Assembly (NCBI GenBank): GCA_016871715.1
Contig: VHCO01000007.1
Span: forward strand, 1-64,000
Length of the DNA: 64,000 bases
Direction of reading: 5' to 3'
DNA from: Verrucomicrobiota bacterium
GTDB taxonomy: Bacteria > Verrucomicrobiota > Verrucomicrobiia > Limisphaerales > J093
In this document: positions 17,170 to 26,197 of the stretch, in pieces
Layout: each line of letters opens with the position of its first letter
Numbering within the stretch: position 1 is the stretch's first letter
Translations under genes and position numbers: made by a program
The notes under the pieces: generated by a model
What the model saw: only the letters and a program-made list of their open reading frames with translations
Told to the model about the DNA's origin: nothing
Database searches by the model: none

Positions 17170-18177
17170 TCACTCTTGTGTCAGGAGTCTGTTCCGCAAT
17201 GCATCGGTCAACGCCGCGGCGAGGATGGCACCGCCCTTGACCATGGTGATGGTGTAGAACGTCAGCCCGAGCAGGTTGAGGCTGTTGTCCACCAGGGCCA
17301 GGAACAGCACGCCAAAGACGGTGCCGGACACTCGGCCTCTCCCGCCGTAGAGGCTGGTGCCGCCGATGACCACGGCGCCGACGACATCCAGCAAGTTGTC
17401 GCGTGCCATTTCCGGATTCCCAGTTTCCAGCCCGGCGGTAAAGAGGATCGCCGCCAGGCCGGCAAACCAACCGCTCACGACGTAGGTGAAGAACGTCACC
17501 CGCGCCACCGGCACGCCGGAAACTGAGGCGGCGCGGGCGTTGTGGCCGATGGCGTAAAGCCACTTGCCATAGAGCGTACACGAGAGGGCCAGGTGTGCGA
17601 GCCAGGTGGTGACGCCGGCCGTCATCCCGGCCAGCCAGAGCTCCTGGCCGAGGCGGACGAATCCGGGAGGCAGGCCGCCGATCTTACGCGAGAGCGTGAG
17701 CCAGATCGCCAGACCGCTGACCAACATCATCGTCGTGAGCGTGGCGATGAATGGGGGGATGCGGCAAGCCGTGACCGCCAAACCGTTGATGGCGCCGAGG
17801 CCCGCACTGACGCTCAGCATCGCCAGCAACCCCGCCGGCACCGCGAGCGCGTGTCCCGCCAGCCAACCTTCGTCCGCGCTCATGACTTTTCCGCCCACGA
17901 CGCTGGCCAGCGCGACGATCGAGGTCACCGAGAGGTCAATCCCGCCGACGATCAACACGAGGGTGAGGCCGACTGACACGACCAGAATGGGCATGGCGTA
18001 CGCCAGGATCGTCTGCAGGTTGCCCCAGGACGCAAAGCCTGGGGTGAACGGCGCCAACGCGGCGGAGTAAACCAGGCACAGCCACAGGACCAGATGGTCG
18101 GCGAGCAAGGCGCGTTTCAGGAGGCGCAGCGCAGGCAGCGACGCCATCCGGGGGGGCGCTGATTCGGCGGCCGGCAT
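17170..18177 (-). CDS. Ribose-type sugar ABC transporter permease (operon copy 2)
   Basis: The 335-residue RbsC-like permease shows IVGGIDLSVTSIVALASVVG and GAVVIGGTSLYGGRGRVSGT, the family's two most conserved segments, with some ten hydrophobic helices. The start at 18177 (MPAAESAPPRMASLPALRLL) is 5 bp after the binding-protein stop; the frame is open further upstream but only as a shadow of that gene. It pairs with the 14569-15564 permease. Confidence 0.93.
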   Translation of the reverse strand: MPAAESAPPRMASLPALRLLKRALLADHLVLWLCLVYSAALAPFTPGFASWGNLQTILAYAMPILVVSVGLTLVLIVGGIDLSVTSIVALASVVGGKVMSADEGWLAGHALAVPAGLLAMLSVSAGLGAINGLAVTACRIPPFIATLTTMMLVSGLAIWLTLSRKIGGLPPGFVRLGQELWLAGMTAGVTTWLAHLALSCTLYGKWLYAIGHNARAASVSGVPVARVTFFTYVVSGWFAGLAAILFTAGLETGNPEMARDNLLDVVGAVVIGGTSLYGGRGRVSGTVFGVLFLALVDNSLNLLGLTFYTITMVKGGAILAAALTDALRNRLLTQE

Positions 18178-18182
18178 GGCCG

Positions 18183-19265
18183 TCACTTTCGCCCCACCTG
18201 CGCGCCCCACATGCGCTCCCGCTTGGCCTCGAGATTGCCCTGGTGAATGACGAAGCCGGGATCGCGGATGAGGGACGGCACTTCTTTGCCCGCAAGCCGA
18301 TCCAACAGGGCCTGCACCGATCGCTCGGCCTCGAAGTAAACGTCCTGGACGCCGGTCGCGTCGAGGTAGCCGTCCACCAGCATCTGGTATGCGGTCGCGT
18401 CCCCGTCGAAGCCACCGAGGATCACGTGCCCGAGCTCGCCGAGCTTGTGATACTTGTTGGCCGACTTCAGCGCGGCGACGACGGACGGGAACAGAAAATC
18501 GGACGACGAGAAAATGAACGAGATGTCCGGATGGGCTTGCAGCGCATTCACCACGCCGGACCGGGCCTTCTCCTGATTCCACTCGGACGGCACTTCCGCC
18601 ACCACGTTCACCACCGCCTCCTGACCCTTCACGGCGTCGTAAAAACCCTCCCTGCGGCCGATGGCGTTGATGTCACCCAGGTCGCCGACGATCACCAAGC
18701 CCTTGTGTTGCTTCCCCGTCTTGCGCGCCTCCCCAATCATGAACTCGACCGTCTCGCGGGTGAGCTTGCGGTTGTCCGCCACCACGGCGATCGACCTGAC
18801 CCCTTGGGCCTCGGCCGCCGGGCGATTAAAGAGCACGATGGGAATACCTGCTTCGTTTGCAGCCTTGATTGCCGGAATGCACGTCTTGGCGTCTTTGGGC
18901 ACCAGAATGATGCCATCCACCTTGCGGGTGACAAAGGTGCGGACCTGCTGAAGCTGCCGATTGGAGTCGCCGTCCGCGATGGATTCCACGATCCGGATGT
19001 TGCGCCCCTTCAATTCGGCCTTGATCGCCTCGAAGCCCGCCACCCAATACTCGGTCTGGAGCGTCTCGAAGTTCACGCCCACGGTGAGTTGTTTTCCAGC
19101 CGGCTCCTCTCCCGCCGGGGACGTGGAATCCGACTTGTTGCAGCCAACAACACAGGCAGCGATCAGCAGGCTGGCGGTGAGCCGCGCCGCCAGACGCGCC
19201 GGGCCTGCGGCGCGGCTGGGATCAGGATGGAGTACGGAGTGTGGGTGTCGCCGCAGTGGCTTCAT
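18183..19265 (-). CDS. Periplasmic sugar-binding lipoprotein of the operon ABC transporter
   Basis: The 360-residue type I periplasmic binding protein (ribose/LacI fold) has a lipoprotein signal with lipobox VVGC (LLIAACVVGCNKS). Its fold shows LTVGVNFETLQTEYWVAGFE, GDSNRQLQQVRTFVTRKVDG, IILVPKDAKTCIPAIKAANE, and ILGGFDGDATAYQMLVDGYL, all typical of RbsB-like solute receptors. The N-terminal 25 residues before the signal core are basic and a later start is possible. It would capture the sugar and hand it to the two permeases. Located 53 bp downstream of the OiaC-like gene. Confidence 0.92.
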   Translation of the reverse strand: MKPLRRHPHSVLHPDPSRAAGPARLAARLTASLLIAACVVGCNKSDSTSPAGEEPAGKQLTVGVNFETLQTEYWVAGFEAIKAELKGRNIRIVESIADGDSNRQLQQVRTFVTRKVDGIILVPKDAKTCIPAIKAANEAGIPIVLFNRPAAEAQGVRSIAVVADNRKLTRETVEFMIGEARKTGKQHKGLVIVGDLGDINAIGRREGFYDAVKGQEAVVNVVAEVPSEWNQEKARSGVVNALQAHPDISFIFSSSDFLFPSVVAALKSANKYHKLGELGHVILGGFDGDATAYQMLVDGYLDATGVQDVYFEAERSVQALLDRLAGKEVPSLIRDPGFVIHQGNLEAKRERMWGAQVGRK

Positions 19266-19318
19266 AGGTTGCTTTCGTTCAGATCCAGCGGGAATTGCGA
19301 TTCATGGTAAGCGGCAGA

Positions 19319-20131
19319 CTACCCGGGGATGAGCTTCCGAAGATTTCGGACGCTGGCTTCCGCCCACGCCCGCTCGCGGGCGATGGTGTCGTCCAGGGTG
19401 GGTCCAAACGGCGGCCACAGTTCGAGAATGGCATTCACCTCCCGCCCGGCGGTGCCGAGACGTTCCAGCAGCCAGGGCAGATTCAACCGACCTTCGCCGG
19501 CGGGGCAGCCTGTCAGGATGAACCCCATCTTCGAGCTCACGCGCTCGATGGTGAAGTCTTTGACGTGCAGATTCAACGTGTAAGGCGCGAGCGTCTCCAC
19601 CACGACTTCCGGTCCTTCCAAAGCCCCGAAAGAGTTCACCGTGTCCAGGCAAATACCCGCGTGGTTCGTGCCGATCCGCTCGATGATCCAAGCCAGTGTC
19701 CGGGCGGTGAAACGGTCATGGTTCTCCAGCGCCAGCCTGACCCCGGCACGTTGGAACTCAGGGACGAAAACCCGCAATCGCGCGACGACCTCCTCCGGCG
19801 ACGGTTCGTCGCCCGCGCTGTCCGTGACGATGCGCACAAAAGGGCTGTGGAACCGCTGCGCCAACCGCAGGTGGGTCAGCACGTTGTCTGGCTGCAGACC
19901 GCGTGTGCCAACTTCCACCGCGATGCCGGACGCGCCCGCCCGCCGCTCGAACTCGTCCAACTCCGCCGAGGTGAGCCCGGTCAGGGGCAGGTTATCGCAG
20001 ACTTGAAGCACGCGCGTGCCCAACCGTTCCGCTTCGGCCAGCAGGCCGAAGAGGTCCATCGGGCGCGCGGGTGGATGACCGGGCACACCGATGGCCCACG
20101 CGTAAGCGTAGGTGCTGAGGCCGAGTTTCAT
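19319..20131 (-). CDS. oiaC: Xylose-isomerase-like TIM barrel, probable 3-oxo-isoapionate decarboxylase (OiaC-like)
   Basis: The 270-residue sugar-phosphate isomerase/epimerase-type TIM barrel starts MKLGLSTYAYAWAIGVPG. Metal-site segments are RLALENHDRFTARTLAWII, AGICLDTVNSFGALEGPEVV, YTLNLHVKDFTIER and AILELWPPFGP. In the D-apiose pathway OiaC is a TIM-barrel enzyme that decarboxylates 3-oxo-isoapionate to L-erythrulose, and this gene overlaps the apnO-like gene by 4 bp (ATGA), which supports that role. From the fold alone it could also be a sugar isomerase or epimerase, so the functional call rests on context. Confidence 0.72.
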   Translation of the reverse strand: MKLGLSTYAYAWAIGVPGHPPARPMDLFGLLAEAERLGTRVLQVCDNLPLTGLTSAELDEFERRAGASGIAVEVGTRGLQPDNVLTHLRLAQRFHSPFVRIVTDSAGDEPSPEEVVARLRVFVPEFQRAGVRLALENHDRFTARTLAWIIERIGTNHAGICLDTVNSFGALEGPEVVVETLAPYTLNLHVKDFTIERVSSKMGFILTGCPAGEGRLNLPWLLERLGTAGREVNAILELWPPFGPTLDDTIARERAWAEASVRNLRKLIPG

Positions 20132-20994
20132 GGGGCATTCCCGGGGGGCAATTGGCCTGAAACGATCGTGCGCACCTGTTCCTTCACGCTCTCCGGCTCA
20201 AACAGCCTCTTCCAATCCGGCTTCAATAAATGCCGCCGGCCATACGCCGCGATCAGCTTCGCTCCGTCGCTGAACGGGAAGTTCACGCGGCTGAAGGCGA
20301 TTCCCAGTTCAACCTTGAGGTGCCCAAACATGAAATCCTCCGCCGCGGCGCGCGGGACGCCGCGCCGCACCGCCTCCTCCAGCGCCTCGCGCAGGGCGAG
20401 GTTCAGGCAGATGCCCACCGTCTCGGCCATCGCCGGCTCGAGGATGGCCATTTGCTCGACGGTGATGCGATGCGAGCGCGTGACGGGGGCGTAGATGTCG
20501 CGGGCAATGCGTTCGCCCAGAGCGTAATGCTCCTCCGGCCCTCGCATCAGGGCGCAGACAATCGCCTGCCGGGCGTGGGTGCCGCCGAAAAAATCGTCGA
20601 TCTCCGCCTCCGTCTGAAAGCGATCGAACACGCTTGGGTGACAGGGATGACTGACGAAGTAACTGATGTCCGAGCGTGCCGGAAGCTCACCAGCATGTGC
20701 GGCGGCCGGATCGAGGGTCATGACCAGCGCGCCGGCCTTGAGTTTTGGCACCACCTCACGCGCCACCGTCCCCAGGATGCGGTCGGGCAAGGCGAGGATG
20801 ACCACGTCGGCCCCCGGCAGCGCCGGATCGGGCGGCGTGGGTTTCTGGCCGCGTTCGGCCAGGTTCGCCAGGCCGCGTTCGCCGTTCTCGACGCACGTCA
20901 GGCGGTAGCTCTCATGCCGGGCCAGGTGGTCCATGACGCGGCAGCCCATTTTGCCGCCGGCACCGAAGAGTGTGAGTTCGATTTTCCTTTTCAT
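20128..20994 (-). CDS. apnO: D-apionate oxidoisomerase (ApnO-like)
   Basis: The 288-residue NAD(P)-binding protein has an N-terminal Rossmann segment LTLFGAGGKMGCRVMDHL, then DVVILALPDRILGTVAREVV and YFVSHPCHPSVFD. Its C-terminal phosphogluconate-dehydrogenase-like helical domain includes HRITVEQMAILEPAMAETVG and AAAEDFMFGHLKVELGIAFS. ApnO converts D-apionate to 3-oxo-isoapionate by coupled oxidation and isomerisation. The gene lies 16 bp after the glycoside hydrolase gene and overlaps the OiaC-like gene. The combined sequence pattern (single long helical domain, HPCHPSVF) and pathway context make ApnO more likely than a generic hydroxyisobutyrate-type dehydrogenase. Confidence 0.83.
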   Translation of the reverse strand: MKRKIELTLFGAGGKMGCRVMDHLARHESYRLTCVENGERGLANLAERGQKPTPPDPALPGADVVILALPDRILGTVAREVVPKLKAGALVMTLDPAAAHAGELPARSDISYFVSHPCHPSVFDRFQTEAEIDDFFGGTHARQAIVCALMRGPEEHYALGERIARDIYAPVTRSHRITVEQMAILEPAMAETVGICLNLALREALEEAVRRGVPRAAAEDFMFGHLKVELGIAFSRVNFPFSDGAKLIAAYGRRHLLKPDWKRLFEPESVKEQVRTIVSGQLPPGNAP

Positions 20995-21010
20995 GGTTTG
21001 ACTGTGGGAT

Positions 21011-23857
21011 TCAGCGCCGGATTCCCGGCGCGGGAAACTGCATTGTTACGTCATCCAAAACGAGCACCCAGTCCAGGTGTTCGCCGCCGTCGGGCGGGAG
21101 GAATTCGCGCTCGCCGGTGTTGGGGAATTCACCGATGGCTGCGGCCTTGCCGTCGCGCTCGACGGGAGCCGCCTTGCTGCGCTGCAATTCCACGATCTTC
21201 TCTAATGGCAATGCGCCTATCCCGTCGAGGGCGCTGCCGTGGACGCGGACTTCGTCAATCAAGCCGCGGAACATCCGGTCGGTGTGGCCGTCGCGGGTGC
21301 GGTTATTGAAGTGGCCCACCGCCAGCGGGCCGAGATTGTCACCCACGGGCCCGCGGTCGTAGGCCAGCCTGGTGTCCAGGGTTGCGTCACTTTCGGCCGA
21401 ACCAAAGTAGAACTTCACCTGCGCGGGCGGGCGCGTGGCGTCGTAGGTGACGGCGAAGAAACGCCAGTTGGCCGCGGAGGTGTTGGCGTGGCTGGGAATG
21501 CGGCCGGGCGAGCTTTTCGCCGAGGAAGTATCCGGCCATTCATTGACGCCCAGTTGCAGTCGCCCGTCAGCGAGCATGACCAGGTCAAAGCCGTCGCCGC
21601 CGTGATTGATGGCGGTGACGATCCGGTTGCCGCCCGCGCCCGTCTTGGCGCTGCGGCAATTGATCCATCCGGAGAGCGTGAAGGATTTCAGGTTCTTGAG
21701 CGCGTCGAGCGGTTCGCCTTCCAGTTCGGCGGCGCAGGCGGTCGGTTCACTGCCGAAGTCGAGCGCGCGGGCGGCGCCACTCGGAGGCGTGTTCGTGCTC
21801 CAAGCGATTTGGTTCCCAATCAATCGCGCTCTGCCGGCCACGCGGGCTGAACTTCCCGTGTTCGCCGTAACTTGGCCCCGGCCTTCGTTGAAGCGCAGTT
21901 CTACGATGGGCCGGGAGGGATCATGCACTTCGAACGTGAGTTGCGCGGGAGCGCTCAGACGGTTGGGGGTTGGCGCCCGGTCCTGAATCCCGCGCACGGT
22001 GAGCGTGTGGCGGGTGCCGCCGGTCAGCGGGCCCGTGGTGAGCTTGACCACGTGCGGCTCATCGCCGGCAGCGGCCTTCAGCACTGGCACGGCAGGTGCG
22101 AGCGAAAACTGCTCCGCAGCGAGTTGGCGGGCGTCCACCGCTTCGGAGAACGTGACGAGCACCTGGCCGGATGGTGCGCTGCCGGTGGCGGCGACGGGCG
22201 TGGGCGGCGAGGTGTCCCGCAGTTGCGGATCGTGGCGTAGGAGCAGTGTCCAGTCGCCGTCATCGGGCGGAGTGGGTGGCGTCCAGCGCGGGCCGCTGGC
22301 CAGCGGCGCATCGCTCCACTGCCCGGAGCGCGGATTGAACCAGCGGCCGTGGTAACTGCCAGGCTCAAGCGTAAGGGTGACGTTGGCCGGGCGGGGCAGG
22401 TAAACGGCGTACAACTTGCCGGTTTCGGCCAGGCAGAACGCGCCGCCGCGCACGAGATCATTGCGCGGCACGAGCCGCCACCAGTCGAACGAGGTGAAGA
22501 AATCCACCAGATGGGCGTAGCCGCGCAGCATCGTCATGGTGTCGTCGCCGCGCCCGCTGACCCAGCCGCCGCCGGTGTCCGGCGGGAAGCCCACGCCGCG
22601 ATTGGCGGTTTCGCCCGTCGTCTGGTAACAGCCGGCCATGGCGATTTCCCAGGCACAACGGCGGCGGGTGTCGGCCGCGCGCTGGCCGGGTGTCTTTTCC
22701 CAAAGGTCTTCGTAACCGTATTCCTCGTTGATCTGCGGGATGACGCGGCCGGTGGCTGCTTGTTTGGCGCGTTCGCCGAGCATGAAGGTGTTTTGCCCGC
22801 CGTCCCAGCGCTGAATGAGTTGCAGGTCGTTCCAGGTTTGTGCCGGCGTGCGATAAACCTTGTTGTGCGCCGAAAGGAGGTGATCGTAAGGGTCCCATTC
22901 CTTGAGGAGTGGTCCCAGCCAGTCGCACCACTTGGGGAACTCGCGGTGAAAATCGTGTTCGTTGCCCAGGTCCCAGGTGACGTTGGCGAACGCCGCCAGC
23001 CGCGCCACGCCGTAGCGGTAGAAGCGTTGCTCGTCTTCGCTATAGGCCGCGAAAGGTGTGGGCAGCACCTGCCCGCCAATGAAGAAGATCACCGACACGA
23101 TGACCTCCCGCTCACGGGCGTGCTGGAGCATCCGCTCGTATTTCTGCCAGAAAGCCACGTTGAAGCGAGTGAGGTCAAAGCCGGGATTCTTGACATCGTC
23201 CGGACGGGCGGCCGGCCACGGATTGAGGTAAAGCTTGAACGCGGGCGTCGTCTTGACCGGTTGGTCCCAGGGCCGGTCGTGGTTGCGGCCATAGACCAGC
23301 ACGCGGAGGCGATTGACCTTGAGCGCGGCCAGCCGGTCAATGGCCTGCCGGATGACGGCATCGTCTTCCCAGCCCATGAGGTAGTAGGTGGTGGTGCCGT
23401 TCCAGAAATAATGCTCGCCCGTGCCAGCCCAGATAAAGTGCTCTGGATAGGCCGTATCAATGCGGAGCTGGCCGCAGCGTTTCGCGTCGCGCGCGGTGAA
23501 CGTGCCGGTGTGCGACCGCTCGACGCTGCCGTGGCGGTACTTGACGGCGTAGCGGTGTTCGCCGGCTTGTGTCGGCATGAAGCGAATGCGAAACACGCTG
23601 CCATCCGCCGCGTCGCAGAAGCCGTCCACCTTGAGCGGCGGGCTGCCGGCGCGGCTGAATTCGCCCTCGACGATGACGTCGGTGAACGGATTGGCGGCGT
23701 CCGGATGGGTAACCTTCACCGCGACCTCCGCGAAGTCATGCACCTCCACCGTCGGCGCGGCCAAACGGATGGCAACATCCGCCGGGGCGGCCGACAGGGA
23801 GCACGCGAGCAATGACAGCCAGATGACCGCGGCCAGGTTGAGCTTCGCCCGCACCAT
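21011..23857 (-). CDS. Secreted DUF5060/DUF4038 glycoside hydrolase, apiosidase-like
   Basis: The 948-residue secreted enzyme has a signal peptide ([20 protein letters not shown]). Residues about 30-120 are DUF5060. Residues about 130-500 are a TIM-barrel DUF4038/GH140-like catalytic domain; candidate catalytic acids are Glu300 in WDLGNEHD and Glu378/Glu379 in NEEYGYED. An SbsA-type Ig domain follows (about 570-650) and a LamG domain (about 670-860, [20 protein letters not shown]). GH140 enzymes cleave D-apiose from rhamnogalacturonan II. Its position inside an apiose catabolic operon makes apiosidase the leading idea, but the family also holds other activities. An upstream in-frame ATG at 24022 would add 55 residues and hide the signal peptide. 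Confidence 0.82.
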   Translation of the reverse strand: MVRAKLNLAAVIWLSLLACSLSAAPADVAIRLAAPTVEVHDFAEVAVKVTHPDAANPFTDVIVEGEFSRAGSPPLKVDGFCDAADGSVFRIRFMPTQAGEHRYAVKYRHGSVERSHTGTFTARDAKRCGQLRIDTAYPEHFIWAGTGEHYFWNGTTTYYLMGWEDDAVIRQAIDRLAALKVNRLRVLVYGRNHDRPWDQPVKTTPAFKLYLNPWPAARPDDVKNPGFDLTRFNVAFWQKYERMLQHAREREVIVSVIFFIGGQVLPTPFAAYSEDEQRFYRYGVARLAAFANVTWDLGNEHDFHREFPKWCDWLGPLLKEWDPYDHLLSAHNKVYRTPAQTWNDLQLIQRWDGGQNTFMLGERAKQAATGRVIPQINEEYGYEDLWEKTPGQRAADTRRRCAWEIAMAGCYQTTGETANRGVGFPPDTGGGWVSGRGDDTMTMLRGYAHLVDFFTSFDWWRLVPRNDLVRGGAFCLAETGKLYAVYLPRPANVTLTLEPGSYHGRWFNPRSGQWSDAPLASGPRWTPPTPPDDGDWTLLLRHDPQLRDTSPPTPVAATGSAPSGQVLVTFSEAVDARQLAAEQFSLAPAVPVLKAAAGDEPHVVKLTTGPLTGGTRHTLTVRGIQDRAPTPNRLSAPAQLTFEVHDPSRPIVELRFNEGRGQVTANTGSSARVAGRARLIGNQIAWSTNTPPSGAARALDFGSEPTACAAELEGEPLDALKNLKSFTLSGWINCRSAKTGAGGNRIVTAINHGGDGFDLVMLADGRLQLGVNEWPDTSSAKSSPGRIPSHANTSAANWRFFAVTYDATRPPAQVKFYFGSAESDATLDTRLAYDRGPVGDNLGPLAVGHFNNRTRDGHTDRMFRGLIDEVRVHGSALDGIGALPLEKIVELQRSKAAPVERDGKAAAIGEFPNTGEREFLPPDGGEHLDWVLVLDDVTMQFPAPGIRR

Positions 23858-24073
23858 CGCGGCCGATGTGAGACGGCGATGAGTTGCGAGGTAAGGATCG
23901 TCGCATGGTCTTGCGCGGAGCGAGCTCGGCCGGTCAGATGGAGGAGACGGCTGACTTGGCTGGGAATTCATGCATTGGGGGGCGCGGCAGTCTTTGAAGA
24001 ACGCGTTATTGAGTTCGATCATTGTTTCTCAGAAGGGTTGGAGGTGGGATCATTTTGAAAACTCGCTTGGCCG

Positions 24074-26197
24074 TCATTGGACAGGCAGTTCGTAGGCGCC
24101 CAGGTCAATGCCCGTCCCCATCGGACGCGGTTGGCCGGTCAAATCGGTCGGAGGTGAGTGGGCGGTAATGCCGGCGTCGCGGCAGGGGCTTTCGGGGGCC
24201 AATCGGTAGTCCGCTGAACCGACGTCCAAAAAGAGGGGATCGCGGTTTGCCGAGTGCCCGCCGGGGCCTGAGTTGGGGAAATGGCAGTTGTAATCGAACA
24301 TGCCCGCGGCTTGTGCGAGCGGTGTGGAGCAGCGCGAATAGAAAATGTTGTTCCGCCAGACGGTTTGGAGGCTCCCGTTTTGCACCCAGACGTTGGGATG
24401 CGTGGTGTCGCCGTTGTTGACGAAGGTGTTGTTGGCGAACACCGCCTGGTCGGTAACGGCGTTGCGGGCCACCCGCAGACCGCTCCAGGCATTGCTGTAA
24501 ATGAGATTGTTCACCACGCGGCCCGTGAAGGGCAGGCCGTTGTTGTAGATGTGAATGCCTTCCGACGGGCCGTCGCGGACGATGTTGCAGTCGAGGTGAA
24601 CCTCGCCCCCGGCGACGTTGATGGCGCCGTTCACGCCCCGCCAGTCGCCGCCCGCAAAGCGCGTGGTGCCGCACCGGACGAACGTATTGCTGCGGATCAC
24701 GAAGTTCACCACTTCGACCTCCCGGCGCGGCACGACTTGGATGGCTCCCTGCATCACGCCCTGGTCTTCAAACCAGCCGCGCCCAATGTCTTCGAAGGTG
24801 TTTTGCTCGTAGAGAATGTCGCGCAGCGATTTCGTTCCCGGCGGATCGCCGCCGAACCAGCAGTGAATGCCGTTGGTGCAGTTGAAGATGCGATTTCGGC
24901 GGAAGACAATGTTCCGCTGCTCGCCCTTGAAGCCCTGGTTGGTCAAACCGCCGTCGGGGAATTCGCCAATGTCGTTGTTCTCAAAAACGATGTCGTGGCT
25001 GGATTCCCAGATGTCGAGGCCGTCGCCCCAGCGGACGGGCGGCCAGTGGTTAGGCGTCACATTGCCCCCGCCGCCGCAGACGATGGCGCCGTTGCGGAAG
25101 ATGATGTGGTGCGAACTGCGGATGCCGACGCCATGGACGTTGGCGTAGTTGACCCGCAGGCCGTCAAAGACGAGATGCGCTGCCGACATGGAGAGCACGA
25201 ACTGCTGAATCCATCCGTTGGTATGCACCGGCGCCAGCGGGACCTCCAGTGACTTGGCCAGCTTGGCTGGATTGTCGGCAGACCAGACGTCGATGCGGCC
25301 CTGTTCCTGGTTGTGCCAGAAGTCCCACTGGGCCGCCAAATCTTCGGACCGGTATTTCTTGTAGCGCCAATGCGACCGACCGTCGTGCCAGAGTGTGGCT
25401 ACGTCGTGGTTGACCGTGCGCGCGTCAAAGGAACCTGCCGCTGAGTGCCAGCGGTTCGAGCCCATCAGTGTCCAAGCGGCTGGCTGGCTCATGTCTTTGG
25501 CAAACCCAATGCGGACTTCTTCGCCGCAATAGCTGCGAAACGTTATGGGCTTGCCCGGTTCGCCCGAGCGGGCTATGTGAATCTTCTCGCGGTAAACGCC
25601 GCCGCGGATGTGGACGGCGTCGCCTGGCTTCACAAGGTTGGCGGCGTGCTGGATGGTGCGGAACGGCCGGGCCCACGTACCGGGATTGGCATCGTTGCCT
25701 TCCAGTGAAACAAAGTAGTCCCTGGCATTGACTTTGTCCGCTGCGGCCCGAGGAGGTGGTGCAGCCGAGGCAGTGGTCACGGTGCGCCAAAACCCGCCGG
25801 TGCCATTGCTCTGGTCCGCATCCACGACTTCGTGAACTGGCCCGTGATCGTCATCGTCCCAATGACAGTTGGGCCTCCTTTCGTCGGCGACTGCAGGAGG
25901 ACTCGAAGTCTCAGAACGACCTCGCGCCGTGGCAACCGCGGCGAGAAGCGCGAAGCTGGTTGCGAACAGACCAAGTGTCCCAAGGACGCAGCGTGGTGGC
26001 AACCCCACGCGCGATGCCGTCAGAGTCTTAGTGCAGAAGCCCCGAAGGCTCTCGCCGGCGAACGTGGGGAAGGCCTGTTCTCCGCACGCCTCTGTGCCAA
26101 CCTCGGCGACCGGGGTGGTCCGAAATCCTTGCACTGCAATCGGCGCTTGACTCAGCGCCGTGCCGAATGCGCTGGTGAATCCGGTTTGGGTTTTCAT
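24074..26197 (-). CDS. Secreted right-handed parallel beta-helix protein (pectate lyase-like fold)
   Basis: The 707-residue protein begins with ATG overlapping the kinase stop (ATGA), so it belongs to the operon. After a long, poorly conserved N-terminal region with a hydrophobic stretch (VLGTLGLFATSFALLAAVAT) comes a DUF1565-type opening, YFVSLEGNDANPGTWARPFR, TIQHAANLVKPGDAVHIRGG, and then many beta-helix turns: HHIIFRNGAIVCGGGGNVTP, DIVFENNDIGEFPDGGL, NIVFRRNRIFNCTNGIH. It ends with the usual LAPESPCRDAG and GTGIDLGAYEL tail. The fold is that of pectate lyases and polygalacturonases; catalytic residues cannot be assigned. It may act on apiose-bearing pectin beside the glycoside hydrolase. 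Confidence 0.85.
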   Translation of the reverse strand: MKTQTGFTSAFGTALSQAPIAVQGFRTTPVAEVGTEACGEQAFPTFAGESLRGFCTKTLTASRVGLPPRCVLGTLGLFATSFALLAAVATARGRSETSSPPAVADERRPNCHWDDDDHGPVHEVVDADQSNGTGGFWRTVTTASAAPPPRAAADKVNARDYFVSLEGNDANPGTWARPFRTIQHAANLVKPGDAVHIRGGVYREKIHIARSGEPGKPITFRSYCGEEVRIGFAKDMSQPAAWTLMGSNRWHSAAGSFDARTVNHDVATLWHDGRSHWRYKKYRSEDLAAQWDFWHNQEQGRIDVWSADNPAKLAKSLEVPLAPVHTNGWIQQFVLSMSAAHLVFDGLRVNYANVHGVGIRSSHHIIFRNGAIVCGGGGNVTPNHWPPVRWGDGLDIWESSHDIVFENNDIGEFPDGGLTNQGFKGEQRNIVFRRNRIFNCTNGIHCWFGGDPPGTKSLRDILYEQNTFEDIGRGWFEDQGVMQGAIQVVPRREVEVVNFVIRSNTFVRCGTTRFAGGDWRGVNGAINVAGGEVHLDCNIVRDGPSEGIHIYNNGLPFTGRVVNNLIYSNAWSGLRVARNAVTDQAVFANNTFVNNGDTTHPNVWVQNGSLQTVWRNNIFYSRCSTPLAQAAGMFDYNCHFPNSGPGGHSANRDPLFLDVGSADYRLAPESPCRDAGITAHSPPTDLTGQPRPMGTGIDLGAYELPVQ

